The notes under the pieces: generated by a model
What the model was told of the DNA's origin: nothing
The model's database searches: none
What the model saw: only the letters and a program-made list of their open reading frames with translations
Assembly (NCBI GenBank): GCA_012719135.1
Contig: JAAYAW010000016.1
Coordinates: 49,766-113,765, forward strand
DNA from: Chloroflexota bacterium
Lineage (GTDB): Bacteria; Chloroflexota; Anaerolineae; UBA1429
Length of the DNA: 64,000 nt
Direction of reading: 5' to 3'
Program-made: the position numbers and the translations under genes
Shown here: piece by piece, positions 1 through 7,655 of the stretch
How positions within the stretch are numbered: the stretch's first letter is position 1
How the letters are laid out: every line of letters starts with the position of its first letter

Positions 1-346
1 CAATGATCAAGATCGAGAACGGGGAATAGCCACCATAGTGCTCGCCCACTGGCTCACCATCGAGCCAGACGTTGGCTTGGTGCATGACCGAGGCGAAGCA
101 CAGTCTTGCAGCGCGACAGGGGGCAAGATCGAACCGGCACCGGTACCAGCCGATGCCTTCATAGTTCAGCAGCGTACGGTGGGTATTCCATACGCCGGGC
201 ACCCAGAGCCTGATCGGATCGGAAGGGAATGCGCCGCCGTACCACTCTTCGAGCAGACCACGATCCTGCGGATCCTGGACAAAGTCCCACACCCCCGCGA
301 GGTCGACCTGCTCCCGTTTCTGACTGGTACGGAATGTGCGATGCAT
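1..346 (-). CDS. Glycoside hydrolase family 2 protein, N-terminal part (truncated by window edge)
   Basis: This is the first 115 codons of a leftward gene that continues beyond base 1. The start is the ATG at 346-344, preceded by a G-rich Shine-Dalgarno stretch. The translation shows the sugar-binding jelly-roll domain of GH2 enzymes (beta-galactosidase, beta-glucuronidase, beta-mannosidase): LAGVWDF near residue 18, WVPGVWNTH, then VWLDGEPVGEHYGGYSPF near residue 92, which is the typical conserved stretch. The catalytic TIM barrel lies outside the window, so substrate specificity cannot be told. No signal peptide is visible, so a cytoplasmic enzyme is likely. A good leftward promoter lies at 388-416. 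Confidence 0.85.
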   Translation of the reverse strand, partial: MHRTFRTSQKREQVDLAGVWDFVQDPQDRGLLEEWYGGAFPSDPIRLWVPGVWNTHRTLLNYEGIGWYRCRFDLAPCRAARLCFASVMHQANVWLDGEPVGEHYGGYSPFSILII

Positions 347-387
347 ACTCCCCCCCATGCCTTTGGCCCCTGGACGATCGTGGCCGC

Positions 388-416
388 AGTATAGTATTGA
401 CCCACGCGTCCGGCAA
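388..416 (-). promoter_or_regulatory. Sigma70-type promoter of the GH2 gene
   Basis: Reading leftward, TTGCCG (416-411) is followed after 17 bp by TATACT (393-388). The expected transcription start near 381 lies about 35 bp before the GH2 start codon. Confidence 0.6.
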
Positions 417-455
417 GGATCTCAGGAGCCGGCCATCACGGCCTCCGTCAAGATG

Positions 456-464
456 TGGTACACT
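456..464 (+). promoter_or_regulatory. Possible extended -10 promoter of the GT4 gene
   Basis: TGG-TACACT looks like an extended -10 element about 45 bp before the ATG at 508. No convincing -35 is present, so this is a weak call. Confidence 0.3.
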
Positions 465-507
465 CTGCCCCAGCGATGCGGTTGCATTTACTCTGGTGCG
501 AGGCCCG

Positions 508-1641
508 ATGCAGATACTGCACATCTACAAGGACTACTACCCCGTCCTCGGCGGGATCGAAAACCACGTCAAGCTGTTGGCTGAGGGCCAGGCCGCGGCC
601 GGGCATGACGTCACCGTGTTGGTGACCTCTCGCTCGGCTCGCACGCAGGAAGAGATGCGCAACGGGGTCACGGTGATCAAGTGCGCCAGGCTTGTGCAGG
701 CCGCCTCGACCCCGATGAGCCTGGTCATGCCCTGGTGGGTTGCCAGGCAGCGCCCCGATATCACACACCTGCATTTCCCCTACCCTCCCGGCGAGCTATC
801 CCAGTGGCCGCACCTCAGCCGCCGGCCCACGGTGCTCAGCTACCACAGCGATATCGTGCGCCAAAAGCGCCTGGCGGCGCTCTATGGGCCCGCCATGAGG
901 CTGATACTCCGACGAGTGGACCGCATCCTGGTCGGTTCTCCGAACTACCTGGCCAGCTCGGTCGTTCTGCGCCAGGTGCAGCAGAGGTGCACCGTGGTGC
1001 CCTACGGCATTCGTCAGAAGCCGTTTCAGGAGGTCGCGCCCATAGATGTGGAAAGCGTCTCGCGGCGGCACGGCCCGGGCCCCTGGGTGCTTTTTGTGGG
1101 GGTTCTGCGCTACTACAAGGGTCTGGAGTACTTGGTGGAAGCGATGAACCAGGTACATGGGCGGCTTCTCATCGTCGGCGATGGTCCCGAACGCGAGGCG
1201 CTTCGAGCTTTGGCTTTGCGCCTGGGCGATCGCGTGGTGTTTGCCGGAGCGATACCGGATTCCGAGCTGCCGGCCTACTATGGAGCGGCCAGCGTCTTTT
1301 GCCTCCCAGCGAGCGAGCGCAGCGAGGCCTTTGGCCTTGTACAGGTGGAAGCACTCGCTTCGAGCCTGCCGATCATCAGTACCGAGCTGGGCACCGGGAC
1401 AAGTTATGTCAATGAGGATGGCGTCTCCGGTGTGGTGGTTCCACCGCGTGACCCAGCTGCTCTGGTCGCCGCACTGAATCGGGTGCTCGACGACCCCGCT
1501 CTGCGCGCACGGCTCGCGAACGGCGCCCTCGCCCGGGCACGGGCCTTTACGGCAGAGCGCATGCTCTCCGATGTAGAAGGCGTCTATGCCCGTGTGCTCA
1601 AGGAGCGTGCACGGCGCGGAGAGCGAACAGCAGAGCCCTGA
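508..1641 (+). CDS. Glycosyltransferase family 4 (GT-B fold)
   Basis: The protein has 377 residues. It transfers a sugar from an activated donor to a glycan or lipid acceptor at the cytoplasmic membrane face. The N-terminal half has the GT4 acceptor-side signature (YYPVLGGIENHV near residue 10, glycine-rich loop; HLHFPYPPGE). The C-terminal half has the donor-binding domain: VLFVGVLRYYKG, LLIVGDGPE, and the EX7E motif in SEAFGLVQVEA that contacts the nucleotide sugar. I chose ATG 508 because homology begins immediately (MQILHIYKDY) and upstream in-frame codons look non-coding. The following genes (Wzy/ligase-TPR and polyprenyl-phosphate sugar transferase) place it in surface polysaccharide or glycoprotein assembly. 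The exact sugar is unknown. Confidence 0.88.
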   Translation: MQILHIYKDYYPVLGGIENHVKLLAEGQAAAGHDVTVLVTSRSARTQEEMRNGVTVIKCARLVQAASTPMSLVMPWWVARQRPDITHLHFPYPPGELSQWPHLSRRPTVLSYHSDIVRQKRLAALYGPAMRLILRRVDRILVGSPNYLASSVVLRQVQQRCTVVPYGIRQKPFQEVAPIDVESVSRRHGPGPWVLFVGVLRYYKGLEYLVEAMNQVHGRLLIVGDGPEREALRALALRLGDRVVFAGAIPDSELPAYYGAASVFCLPASERSEAFGLVQVEALASSLPIISTELGTGTSYVNEDGVSGVVVPPRDPAALVAALNRVLDDPALRARLANGALARARAFTAERMLSDVEGVYARVLKERARRGERTAEP

Positions 1642-1702
1642 TCTTGCCCGTCATTCTACGGTGACGTATTCTCGCCGAATGATCCCACTGACTGGAGTAT
1701 GT

Positions 1703-4700
1703 ATGTCTCGGGTCGGCAGGCTGGCCACGAATCTGATCGAGCCGCTCTGGCTGCTCGCACTCGTCGCGGTTCCGCTGTTCTTCAACACCTACTCTTTTCG
1801 CGTCTTTGAGCCCGACAAGCTGGGAGTGTTCCGCGCGCTATCGCTCGCTATTGCATTGCTTGTCATCGTTGGCGTGGCGCAGTACGCCGCCAAGCTCCGC
1901 TCGCGGACAGAGATGCTCGCAGGGGTGCGCGGATTGCTCAAGACGCCGCTGGTCGTTCCAGCTCTGGCGACTGCGGCCGTTTACCTGTTCTCTACGGCGT
2001 GGTCGGTAGAGCCTCGGACCAGCTTGCTGGGCTCATACCAACGCCTGCAGGGTACCGTCAGCACGCTGTGCTACGTCGCCCTGTTTGCCTCCCTGCTGCT
2101 GTATCTACGCCGGCGGGAACAGCTGGAGCGCCTGCTCACCTTGATCGTCATCACCAGCTTTCCGATCGCGCTCTACGGAATCCTTCAGCACCATGGGATG
2201 GACCCGCTGCCCTGGCAGGGCGACGTCTCCGCGCGGGTAGCTTCGAGCCTGGGGAATCCCATCTTCCTGGGGGCCTATCTGGGGATGGTGATCCCCATCA
2301 CCATCAGCCACATGCTGTTGAGTCCTCCTCTGGAGTGGGCCTCGCGTGACAGAACTCGCCGCCGGCTCGCACTTGTGGTGTGCCTGTGCGCGGCGCTCTT
2401 GCAGGCTGGGGCCTGGCTTACTCTGTCGTTCGCAACCGCTGCACTTGTTTCGCTGCTAGCCCTGGCTGCGAGCATCGCCCTGGCGCGAAAGGCCGGGGCG
2501 ACGTTCGCCGTGGCGTCGCGGCTATCGCTCGGCGCTCAGATACTCGTCGTTCAGATAGTCGCGCTGCTCTTCTGCGGCAGCCGAGGCCCCCAGGTCGGCC
2601 TGTTGGCCGGCCTGTGCCTCTTTGGACTGCTGATCGTAGCCCTTCGCCGCCGTAGAGGGCTGGCGATCGGCGTCGTTGCGGCCAGCGTCTTGATGGTCGC
2701 GCTGCTTGTTACCGCAAACATCCCTAGTTCGCCGCTTGCAGCGATTCGAGATGTGCCCTATCTGGGGCGGCTGGGACGATTGCTCGAGGTGGACCGCGGC
2801 ACCGGGCGAGTACGCGTCCTAATCTGGCAGGGCTCCATAGACCTGCTTCGAAGCGACCCGTTGCGAGCTGTGATCGGATATGGCCCAGAGACGATGCACC
2901 TGGTGTACAACCGGTACTACCCTGCGGAGCTTGCGCAGGTGGAATCACGCACCGCCTCCCCCGACCGGGCTCACAATGAGACGTTCGACGCACTGATAAC
3001 CACCGGTCTACTCGGCCTGGCGGTGCAACTCGTGCTGTTCATGAGCGTGGTTCATCTCGCCCTTCGCTCCCTGGGCCTGGTGCCGAGCAGGCGTGCCCGC
3101 GATGCTCTGTTCCTTCTCAGCGGGATGGGCGGTGCCCTGGGAGTCCTGCTGCCGCCATTCCTCGAGGGCAGCCTGCGCCTGAGCGGAGTCGGGCTGCCAT
3201 TGGGCATTGCAGCCGGGGTGTTCCTCTATGTGGCTGCGTGTGCGCTGCGTGGCACAGCCCGGCCCACGCCGCTGGCCGCCTGGCAGCAGATGCTCGCGGT
3301 TGCGCTTCTGGCCGCTCTCGTGGCCCACTGGCTCGAGATCTCGGTCGGCATCGCCATCGCCGCCACGCGGGTCCATTTCTGGTGCTATGCCGCCATCGCT
3401 CTCTGCCTCACGAGAGAAAGCATGCGCTCGCCCAGTGGCCCTGAAGGGCTGGCGGCGCCAGCCATCCCGCTCAGGCGGCCGGACGCAAGGCACCACCGGC
3501 GCGCACCGGGCCGCTCCCGCGGCATCATGGCGCCTCCCGTTCAGGCAGCCACCGCCCCGGCGGGACGAGCGCGGGTGTGCACCTTGGCCCTGGCTCTATC
3601 TGCCATCCCGGTCACACTGGCCTGGAACCTGCTGGTGAACTCCTCCGGCACCACGAACCCATGGCACGTGCTGGCGGAGGGCTTCTCCGGAGGGCAACCG
3701 GGAGGCATCGTCGCCTTTGGGCCCCTGTGGCTCGTGGCTCTGCTCTTTCCCGCGCTGGCGCTTCCCCTGTTCGAACAGATGAAGGCCCCTACAGCTTCCG
3801 GCCGGCCCGATGCGCGCCTGCGAACGCTGGCCGGGTCGGCGGCCATGCTGATCATCGCCCCCGTGACGTACACTCTTTTGTTGGCTTTCGGTCTTGTGAA
3901 ACCGACGAACCCTTCCGCGCTTCTCACCGGGTACGCTCTCATGTTGCTGTTCATCGCCGGCGGCATGTCCGCGGCTCTGCATCGTTCGTCTGACCGGAAG
4001 GAGGGCAAGGGCCGGGCAGCGGCGCTGATTCCCCTGTCAGCTCTCTGGCTCGGCGCGCTGGCTCTGGGATGGGCCATAGGGATGGCTCCCATCAGGGCGG
4101 ACATGGTGTTCAAGCAGGGTTTGGCCCACGATGCTGCCCGCTCGTGGGAAGCGGCCGCTATCGCCTACGAGCAAGCGGTGGACGCGGCCCCCGCGCAAGA
4201 TTATTACATCCTGTACGCAGGCAGAGCGCGCCTGGAGCAGGCCAAGGCCAGCCACAACCCCGCCGTGGCGGCCGATCTGCTGAACACGGCCCTGGAGCAC
4301 CTCAACAGGGCAAGAGAGTTGAGCCCGCTCAACACCGACCACACGGCAAACCTGGCACGAGCGCATCGCACGTGGGCCGATTCGGAACCGGACCTTCAGG
4401 CCAGGACGGAGCACCTGGAGGAGGCCTCCGCCCTGTATGCAGAGGCCACGGAGCTCAGCCCCAACAACGCCATTCTGATGAATGAGTGGGGCATGACTTT
4501 TGCCTCCCTGGGGGATGCCGCGCGTGCCCGCGAGTGTTACGAACGCTCACTGGCGCTGGATGATCGTTATGCGACGACTTTTCTGCTGCTGAGCGACCTC
4601 GCCATCGGCCATGAGGATTGGACTGCGGCTCTCCCATACCTGGAGAGGGCCTCGGAGTTGAGTCCGAGTTCCCCCTCCACATGGGGCCGCCTGGCCTACG

Positions 4701-4921
4701 TCTATGCCAACCTGCAGCGCTGGACCGAGGCCATCGCTGCGAACGAGACAGTTCTGGAGTTGCAGCCGGATGACTATACTACACTAAGGAACCTGATCTA
4801 CATCTACACCAAGCAGCAAGATGTGGACATGGCCCTGTACTATCTGGAGCGCGCCCTGCCCCTGGCGCCAGAGGGCGACCGCGCAACACTGGACGCTCTG
4901 CATGAGCAACTCACCCAATGA
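1703..4921 (+). CDS. O-antigen ligase/Wzy-like membrane protein with C-terminal TPR repeats
   Basis: This 1072-residue protein has two halves. Residues about 10-680 are strongly hydrophobic with many membrane segments. They carry a large loop before a late helix containing VLIWQGSIDLL, GYGPETMHLVYNRYY and the conserved R/H-containing DRAHNETFD, typical of the O-antigen ligase/PglL/Wzy family. Residues about 770-1072 are helical TPR repeats (for example LSPNNAILMNEWG, LQPDDYTTLRNLIYIY). Such proteins polymerise or ligate undecaprenol-linked glycans at the outer membrane face. The start at ATG 1703 has GGAG 5 bp upstream; an ATG at 1679 is the alternative. It sits between a GT4 gene and a WecA-like gene. 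The glycan acceptor is unknown. Confidence 0.82.
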   Translation: MSRVGRLATNLIEPLWLLALVAVPLFFNTYSFRVFEPDKLGVFRALSLAIALLVIVGVAQYAAKLRSRTEMLAGVRGLLKTPLVVPALATAAVYLFSTAWSVEPRTSLLGSYQRLQGTVSTLCYVALFASLLLYLRRREQLERLLTLIVITSFPIALYGILQHHGMDPLPWQGDVSARVASSLGNPIFLGAYLGMVIPITISHMLLSPPLEWASRDRTRRRLALVVCLCAALLQAGAWLTLSFATAALVSLLALAASIALARKAGATFAVASRLSLGAQILVVQIVALLFCGSRGPQVGLLAGLCLFGLLIVALRRRRGLAIGVVAASVLMVALLVTANIPSSPLAAIRDVPYLGRLGRLLEVDRGTGRVRVLIWQGSIDLLRSDPLRAVIGYGPETMHLVYNRYYPAELAQVESRTASPDRAHNETFDALITTGLLGLAVQLVLFMSVVHLALRSLGLVPSRRARDALFLLSGMGGALGVLLPPFLEGSLRLSGVGLPLGIAAGVFLYVAACALRGTARPTPLAAWQQMLAVALLAALVAHWLEISVGIAIAATRVHFWCYAAIALCLTRESMRSPSGPEGLAAPAIPLRRPDARHHRRAPGRSRGIMAPPVQAATAPAGRARVCTLALALSAIPVTLAWNLLVNSSGTTNPWHVLAEGFSGGQPGGIVAFGPLWLVALLFPALALPLFEQMKAPTASGRPDARLRTLAGSAAMLIIAPVTYTLLLAFGLVKPTNPSALLTGYALMLLFIAGGMSAALHRSSDRKEGKGRAAALIPLSALWLGALALGWAIGMAPIRADMVFKQGLAHDAARSWEAAAIAYEQAVDAAPAQDYYILYAGRARLEQAKASHNPAVAADLLNTALEHLNRARELSPLNTDHTANLARAHRTWADSEPDLQARTEHLEEASALYAEATELSPNNAILMNEWGMTFASLGDAARARECYERSLALDDRYATTFLLLSDLAIGHEDWTAALPYLERASELSPSSPSTWGRLAYVYANLQRWTEAIAANETVLELQPDDYTTLRNLIYIYTKQQDVDMALYYLERALPLAPEGDRATLDALHEQLTQ

Positions 4922-4954
4922 GTAGAGCACACATCACCCCGTGGGAGTAGTGGT

Positions 4955-5989
4955 ATGGCCCAATATGCGCTGATCGGCCTTTCGGCTTTCCTGCTGGCGG
5001 CGGGTGCAACACCCGTGATGCGGCGCGTCGCCTTCCGGCTCGGTATCGTGGATCTCCCCGCCGCACGCAAGGTACACGCCCGCCCGATGCCGTTGCTGGG
5101 TGGCGTTGCCATCTATGTCGCCTTCATCGCCACCCTGGCCATCCTGGGTGACCGCGCCTATGTACGAGAGGTGGTGGGTATCTTCGCCGGCGCCACGCTG
5201 TGTTCGTTCGTGGGAGCATGGGATGATCGATCCAGCCTCAGACCCAGAGCCAAGCTGCTGGTACAGGTGCTGGCCAGCGTCATCCTGGTGCTCTCTGGCG
5301 TATCCATACAACTGCCCTGGCTGGGGCCCCTGAACACCATCGTCACGATCATTTGGGTTGTCGGTATCACCAACGCCATGAATCTGCTCGACAACATGGA
5401 TGGCCTGTGCGGCGGAACGGCGATGATCGCGGCCACCTTCTTCCTGCTCCTGGCGGCCACCGAGGGGCAGTATCTCGTAGGCGCACTGGCAGCGGCTGTC
5501 GTCGGCGCCTGCGTCGGCTTTCTGGTGTACAACTTTAACCCGGCCAGCGTATTCATGGGCGACAGCGGAGCGCTTTTCCTCGGCTTTGTCCTCGCAGCGC
5601 TGGGAATCAAGCTCCGATTCATGACTCTCTCGCCCAGCGTCTCCTGGCTCATACCCGTAGTGGTGCTGGGGCTGCCGGTGTTTGACACCACTCTCGTGAC
5701 CGTATCGCGGCTGCGCCGAGGTCTAAACCCCCTGACGACGCCGGGAAAGGACCACCTTTCACACCGTCTGGTGGCGCGCGGGATGTCGCACAGAGAGGCC
5801 GTCCTGGTCCTCTACCTCGTGAGCGGAGCCTTTGGCGTCGTGGGCATGTTCCTGACCCAGGCATCTGCCCGACTGTCTATGGCCATCGGCATCTCATTGG
5901 CACTCGCGGGGGTCTGTGCCATTTACCGGCTCGAGAGTGGAACGAGAGCCGTATCCAGCCCGCCGCCGCCCGAGCGCGCCGAGCCGTAG
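4955..5989 (+). CDS. Polyprenyl-phosphate sugar-1-phosphate transferase (MraY/WecA/TagO family)
   Basis: A 344-residue, roughly 10-helix membrane protein that moves a HexNAc-1-phosphate from a UDP-sugar to undecaprenyl phosphate and so starts a lipid-linked glycan. Recognisable family motifs in order are PLLGGVAIY (residue about 50), the Asp-rich [24 protein letters not shown] with its catalytic aspartates, [12 protein letters not shown], and the cytosolic [17 protein letters not shown]. The His-rich loop resembles WecA/TagO rather than MraY. ATG 4955 follows GGGAG at short distance. It is 33 bp after the ligase-TPR gene and probably belongs to the same transcript. Confidence 0.9.
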   Translation: MAQYALIGLSAFLLAAGATPVMRRVAFRLGIVDLPAARKVHARPMPLLGGVAIYVAFIATLAILGDRAYVREVVGIFAGATLCSFVGAWDDRSSLRPRAKLLVQVLASVILVLSGVSIQLPWLGPLNTIVTIIWVVGITNAMNLLDNMDGLCGGTAMIAATFFLLLAATEGQYLVGALAAAVVGACVGFLVYNFNPASVFMGDSGALFLGFVLAALGIKLRFMTLSPSVSWLIPVVVLGLPVFDTTLVTVSRLRRGLNPLTTPGKDHLSHRLVARGMSHREAVLVLYLVSGAFGVVGMFLTQASARLSMAIGISLALAGVCAIYRLESGTRAVSSPPPPERAEP

Positions 5990-6064
5990 GTTACCGTTGT
6001 TCGCCAGCACGCCCCGCTCTTTCGTGACAACGGGGACGTGCCCAGTTCACAAAAAGGAGTCGAC

Positions 6065-6628
6065 ATGCGTGATCTGAGACAGAGCCCAGGTGCGAGCGCA
6101 GCGCAGCCCCAGCCGATGCAGTGGCGCCAGCCTCCGGCGATGGCCCTCAAGCGTGGCGCTCGCTATGGCGCCGTCATCCACACGAGCGCCGGAGTCATCG
6201 AAGTCGAGTTGTTCCAGGACGAGACGCCCGTAACGGTGAACAACTTTGTCTTTCTGGCACGCAAGGGATACTACGATGGGGTTACGTTTCACCGTGTGAT
6301 TCCGGGCTTTATGGCGCAGACGGGCGATCCCACAGGCACGGGGGCTGGGGGGCCCGGATACACGTTTCAGGACGAGTTTTCTCCACGGCTGCGGCATAGC
6401 GCAGAAGGAGTGGTCTCGATGGCCAATCGAGGGCCGGCCACCAACGGCAGCCAGTTCTTTATCACCTATGTGCCCACCCCGCACCTGGATGGGCGGCACA
6501 CGGTATTCGGACGGGTCATCAAGGGCATGGATGTCGTTCGAGCGATAGCACCGCGGGATCCGGGCGCGCGACCGGCGCCTCCTCCGGGTGACACGATCCT
6601 GAGCATCGACATCCTGGAAACCCTGTGA
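6065..6628 (+). CDS. Peptidyl-prolyl cis-trans isomerase, cyclophilin type
   Basis: A 187-residue protein that catalyses cis-trans isomerisation of X-Pro bonds during protein folding. The cyclophilin core runs from about residue 35 to the end and contains [20 protein letters not shown], the active-site arginine in [40 protein letters not shown] and [11 protein letters not shown]. There is no signal peptide, so it is probably cytoplasmic. The first 30 residues are a low-complexity lead with no homology. ATG 6065 has AAAAAGGAG upstream. Its stop overlaps the next start by four bases, so the two genes are coupled. Confidence 0.93.
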   Translation: MRDLRQSPGASAAQPQPMQWRQPPAMALKRGARYGAVIHTSAGVIEVELFQDETPVTVNNFVFLARKGYYDGVTFHRVIPGFMAQTGDPTGTGAGGPGYTFQDEFSPRLRHSAEGVVSMANRGPATNGSQFFITYVPTPHLDGRHTVFGRVIKGMDVVRAIAPRDPGARPAPPPGDTILSIDILETL

Positions 6629-7197
6629 CGACGCCCTCACCAGGTGACAGCCAGCGCAAGGCCTCTGGCCGCTACTCGCACTGGGTGGCTCTGGCCGCGT
6701 CGCTGGCTATCACCGCATTGGTGCTGATATTCCGCGAGGAACTCGCCGAACTGCGTGAGTACGGCTACATTGGCGTGTTTCTGATCAGCATCGTCGGGAA
6801 TGCCACCGTAGTCTTGCCCACGCCGAGCCTGGCCATCGTGTTTGCCGGCGGGAGCGTCCTGAATCCCTTCCTCGTAGGGCTGGTGGCAGGCGTTGGAGAG
6901 CCGTTGGGAGAACTGACGGGGTACATGGCAGGCTATGCCGGTAGCGCCGTGGTGGAGGACAACCCCCGCTTCCAGAGGGTGAGGGACCTCGTTGAGCGCC
7001 ATGGCTTCCTGACCCTGCTGGTTCTGTCGTCTATACCCAACCCGCTCTTTGACCTTGCGGGCATCGCTGCCGGCATGGCCCGCTATCCGGTGCTCGCTTT
7101 CTTGCTGCCGTGCTGGATTGGGAAGACCATCAAAGCCACCGCCGTCGCACTGGTGGGCTCGCTGTCGCTGGATTGGGTCATGGGCTGGTTGGGATAG
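6625..7197 (+). CDS. VTT (DedA/SNARE-associated) domain membrane protein
   Basis: A 190-residue membrane protein starting at GTG 6625, which overlaps the preceding TGA in the arrangement GTGA. After one N-terminal helix ([16 protein letters not shown]) it shows the VTT core: [41 protein letters not shown] and, near the C-terminus, [28 protein letters not shown]. The family includes DedA, YqaA-type proteins and eukaryotic VMP1/TMEM41B, several of which act in phospholipid or undecaprenyl-phosphate flipping. A lipid-carrier role would fit the upstream glycan genes, but that is an inference. Confidence 0.82.
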   Translation: MTTPSPGDSQRKASGRYSHWVALAASLAITALVLIFREELAELREYGYIGVFLISIVGNATVVLPTPSLAIVFAGGSVLNPFLVGLVAGVGEPLGELTGYMAGYAGSAVVEDNPRFQRVRDLVERHGFLTLLVLSSIPNPLFDLAGIAAGMARYPVLAFLLPCWIGKTIKATAVALVGSLSLDWVMGWLG

Positions 7198-7245
7198 TTG
7201 AACCCAGTCCACAGGTGATCGTCGAGGGGCGTGCCTGGAAGGTAG

Positions 7246-7273
7246 ACCGTCTCGCTCTATCGAGCGAGACGGT
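7246..7273. terminator. Bidirectional hairpin terminator
   Basis: A perfect 12-bp inverted repeat (ACCGTCTCGCTC / GAGCGAGACGGT) with a 4-nt loop lies between the ends of the convergent VTT and DUF3343 genes. No strong U-tract follows on either strand. Confidence 0.6.
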
Positions 7274-7281
7274 TCCCTCTC

Positions 7282-7521
7282 TCAGAGGTGATGGATGGCG
7301 TCCATCTCCACTCCGGCAGCCTGGAGAGCGGCCGTGACACTCTCGCGTTCGCCCCACGCGATGCGTGCCGCTATACCGCAGTTGTTCGATAGCTCACGCG
7401 GCACAGGGATCAGCCGCACGGCGAGCCCTGCCTTCTGAAGGACCCGCTCCGCCCGCAGGGCAGCAGAAGTGCTCGGAACAAGGACGACCCCGAATTCCTC
7501 TCCGTCCACAAGCTTGGCCAT
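7282..7521 (-). CDS. DUF3343 domain protein (putative Se/S carrier-like)
   Basis: A 79-residue protein. The sequence has the DUF3343 pattern: a beta-strand (FGVVLVPSTSAALRAERVLQKAGL), then RLIPVPRELSNNCGIAARI with the single conserved cysteine after a PRxLS motif. DUF3343 proteins are frequent in anaerobes and some are annotated as putative Se/S carrier proteins on genome context; biochemical evidence is thin. Here it stands alone, divergent from the rhamnosidase gene, and no selenium genes are nearby. A TATAAT at 7556-7551 may be its -10. Confidence 0.75.
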   Translation of the reverse strand: MAKLVDGEEFGVVLVPSTSAALRAERVLQKAGLAVRLIPVPRELSNNCGIAARIAWGERESVTAALQAAGVEMDAIHHL

Positions 7522-7581
7522 GTCACCTACCTTCTAACATATACGCGGGCATTATAGCCCAGGTAGGGCAAACCGCGCAGT

Positions 7582-7610
7582 TTGACATGGCCTGCGCCGG
7601 CGTTTATGCT
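7582..7610 (+). promoter_or_regulatory. Promoter of the GH78 gene
   Basis: TTGACA (7582-7587), 17-bp spacer, TATGCT (7605-7610). The predicted start near 7617 gives a leader of about 40 nt. Confidence 0.7.
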
Positions 7611-7655
7611 GGCCACGTTCAGGCCCTCCCCACGCACTCGGAAGGAACCGCACCG

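Noticed and set aside
229..507. Extended N-terminus of the GT4 protein upstream of ATG 508.
   Set aside because: The added residues are Arg/Pro/Cys-rich, antiparallel to the GH2 gene, and lack homology; GT4 proteins start at the MQILHIY-type beta strand.
7365..7655. Longer rhamnosidase start.
   Set aside because: It would overlap the antisense DUF3343 gene; a strong promoter lies at 7582-7610, downstream of such a start.
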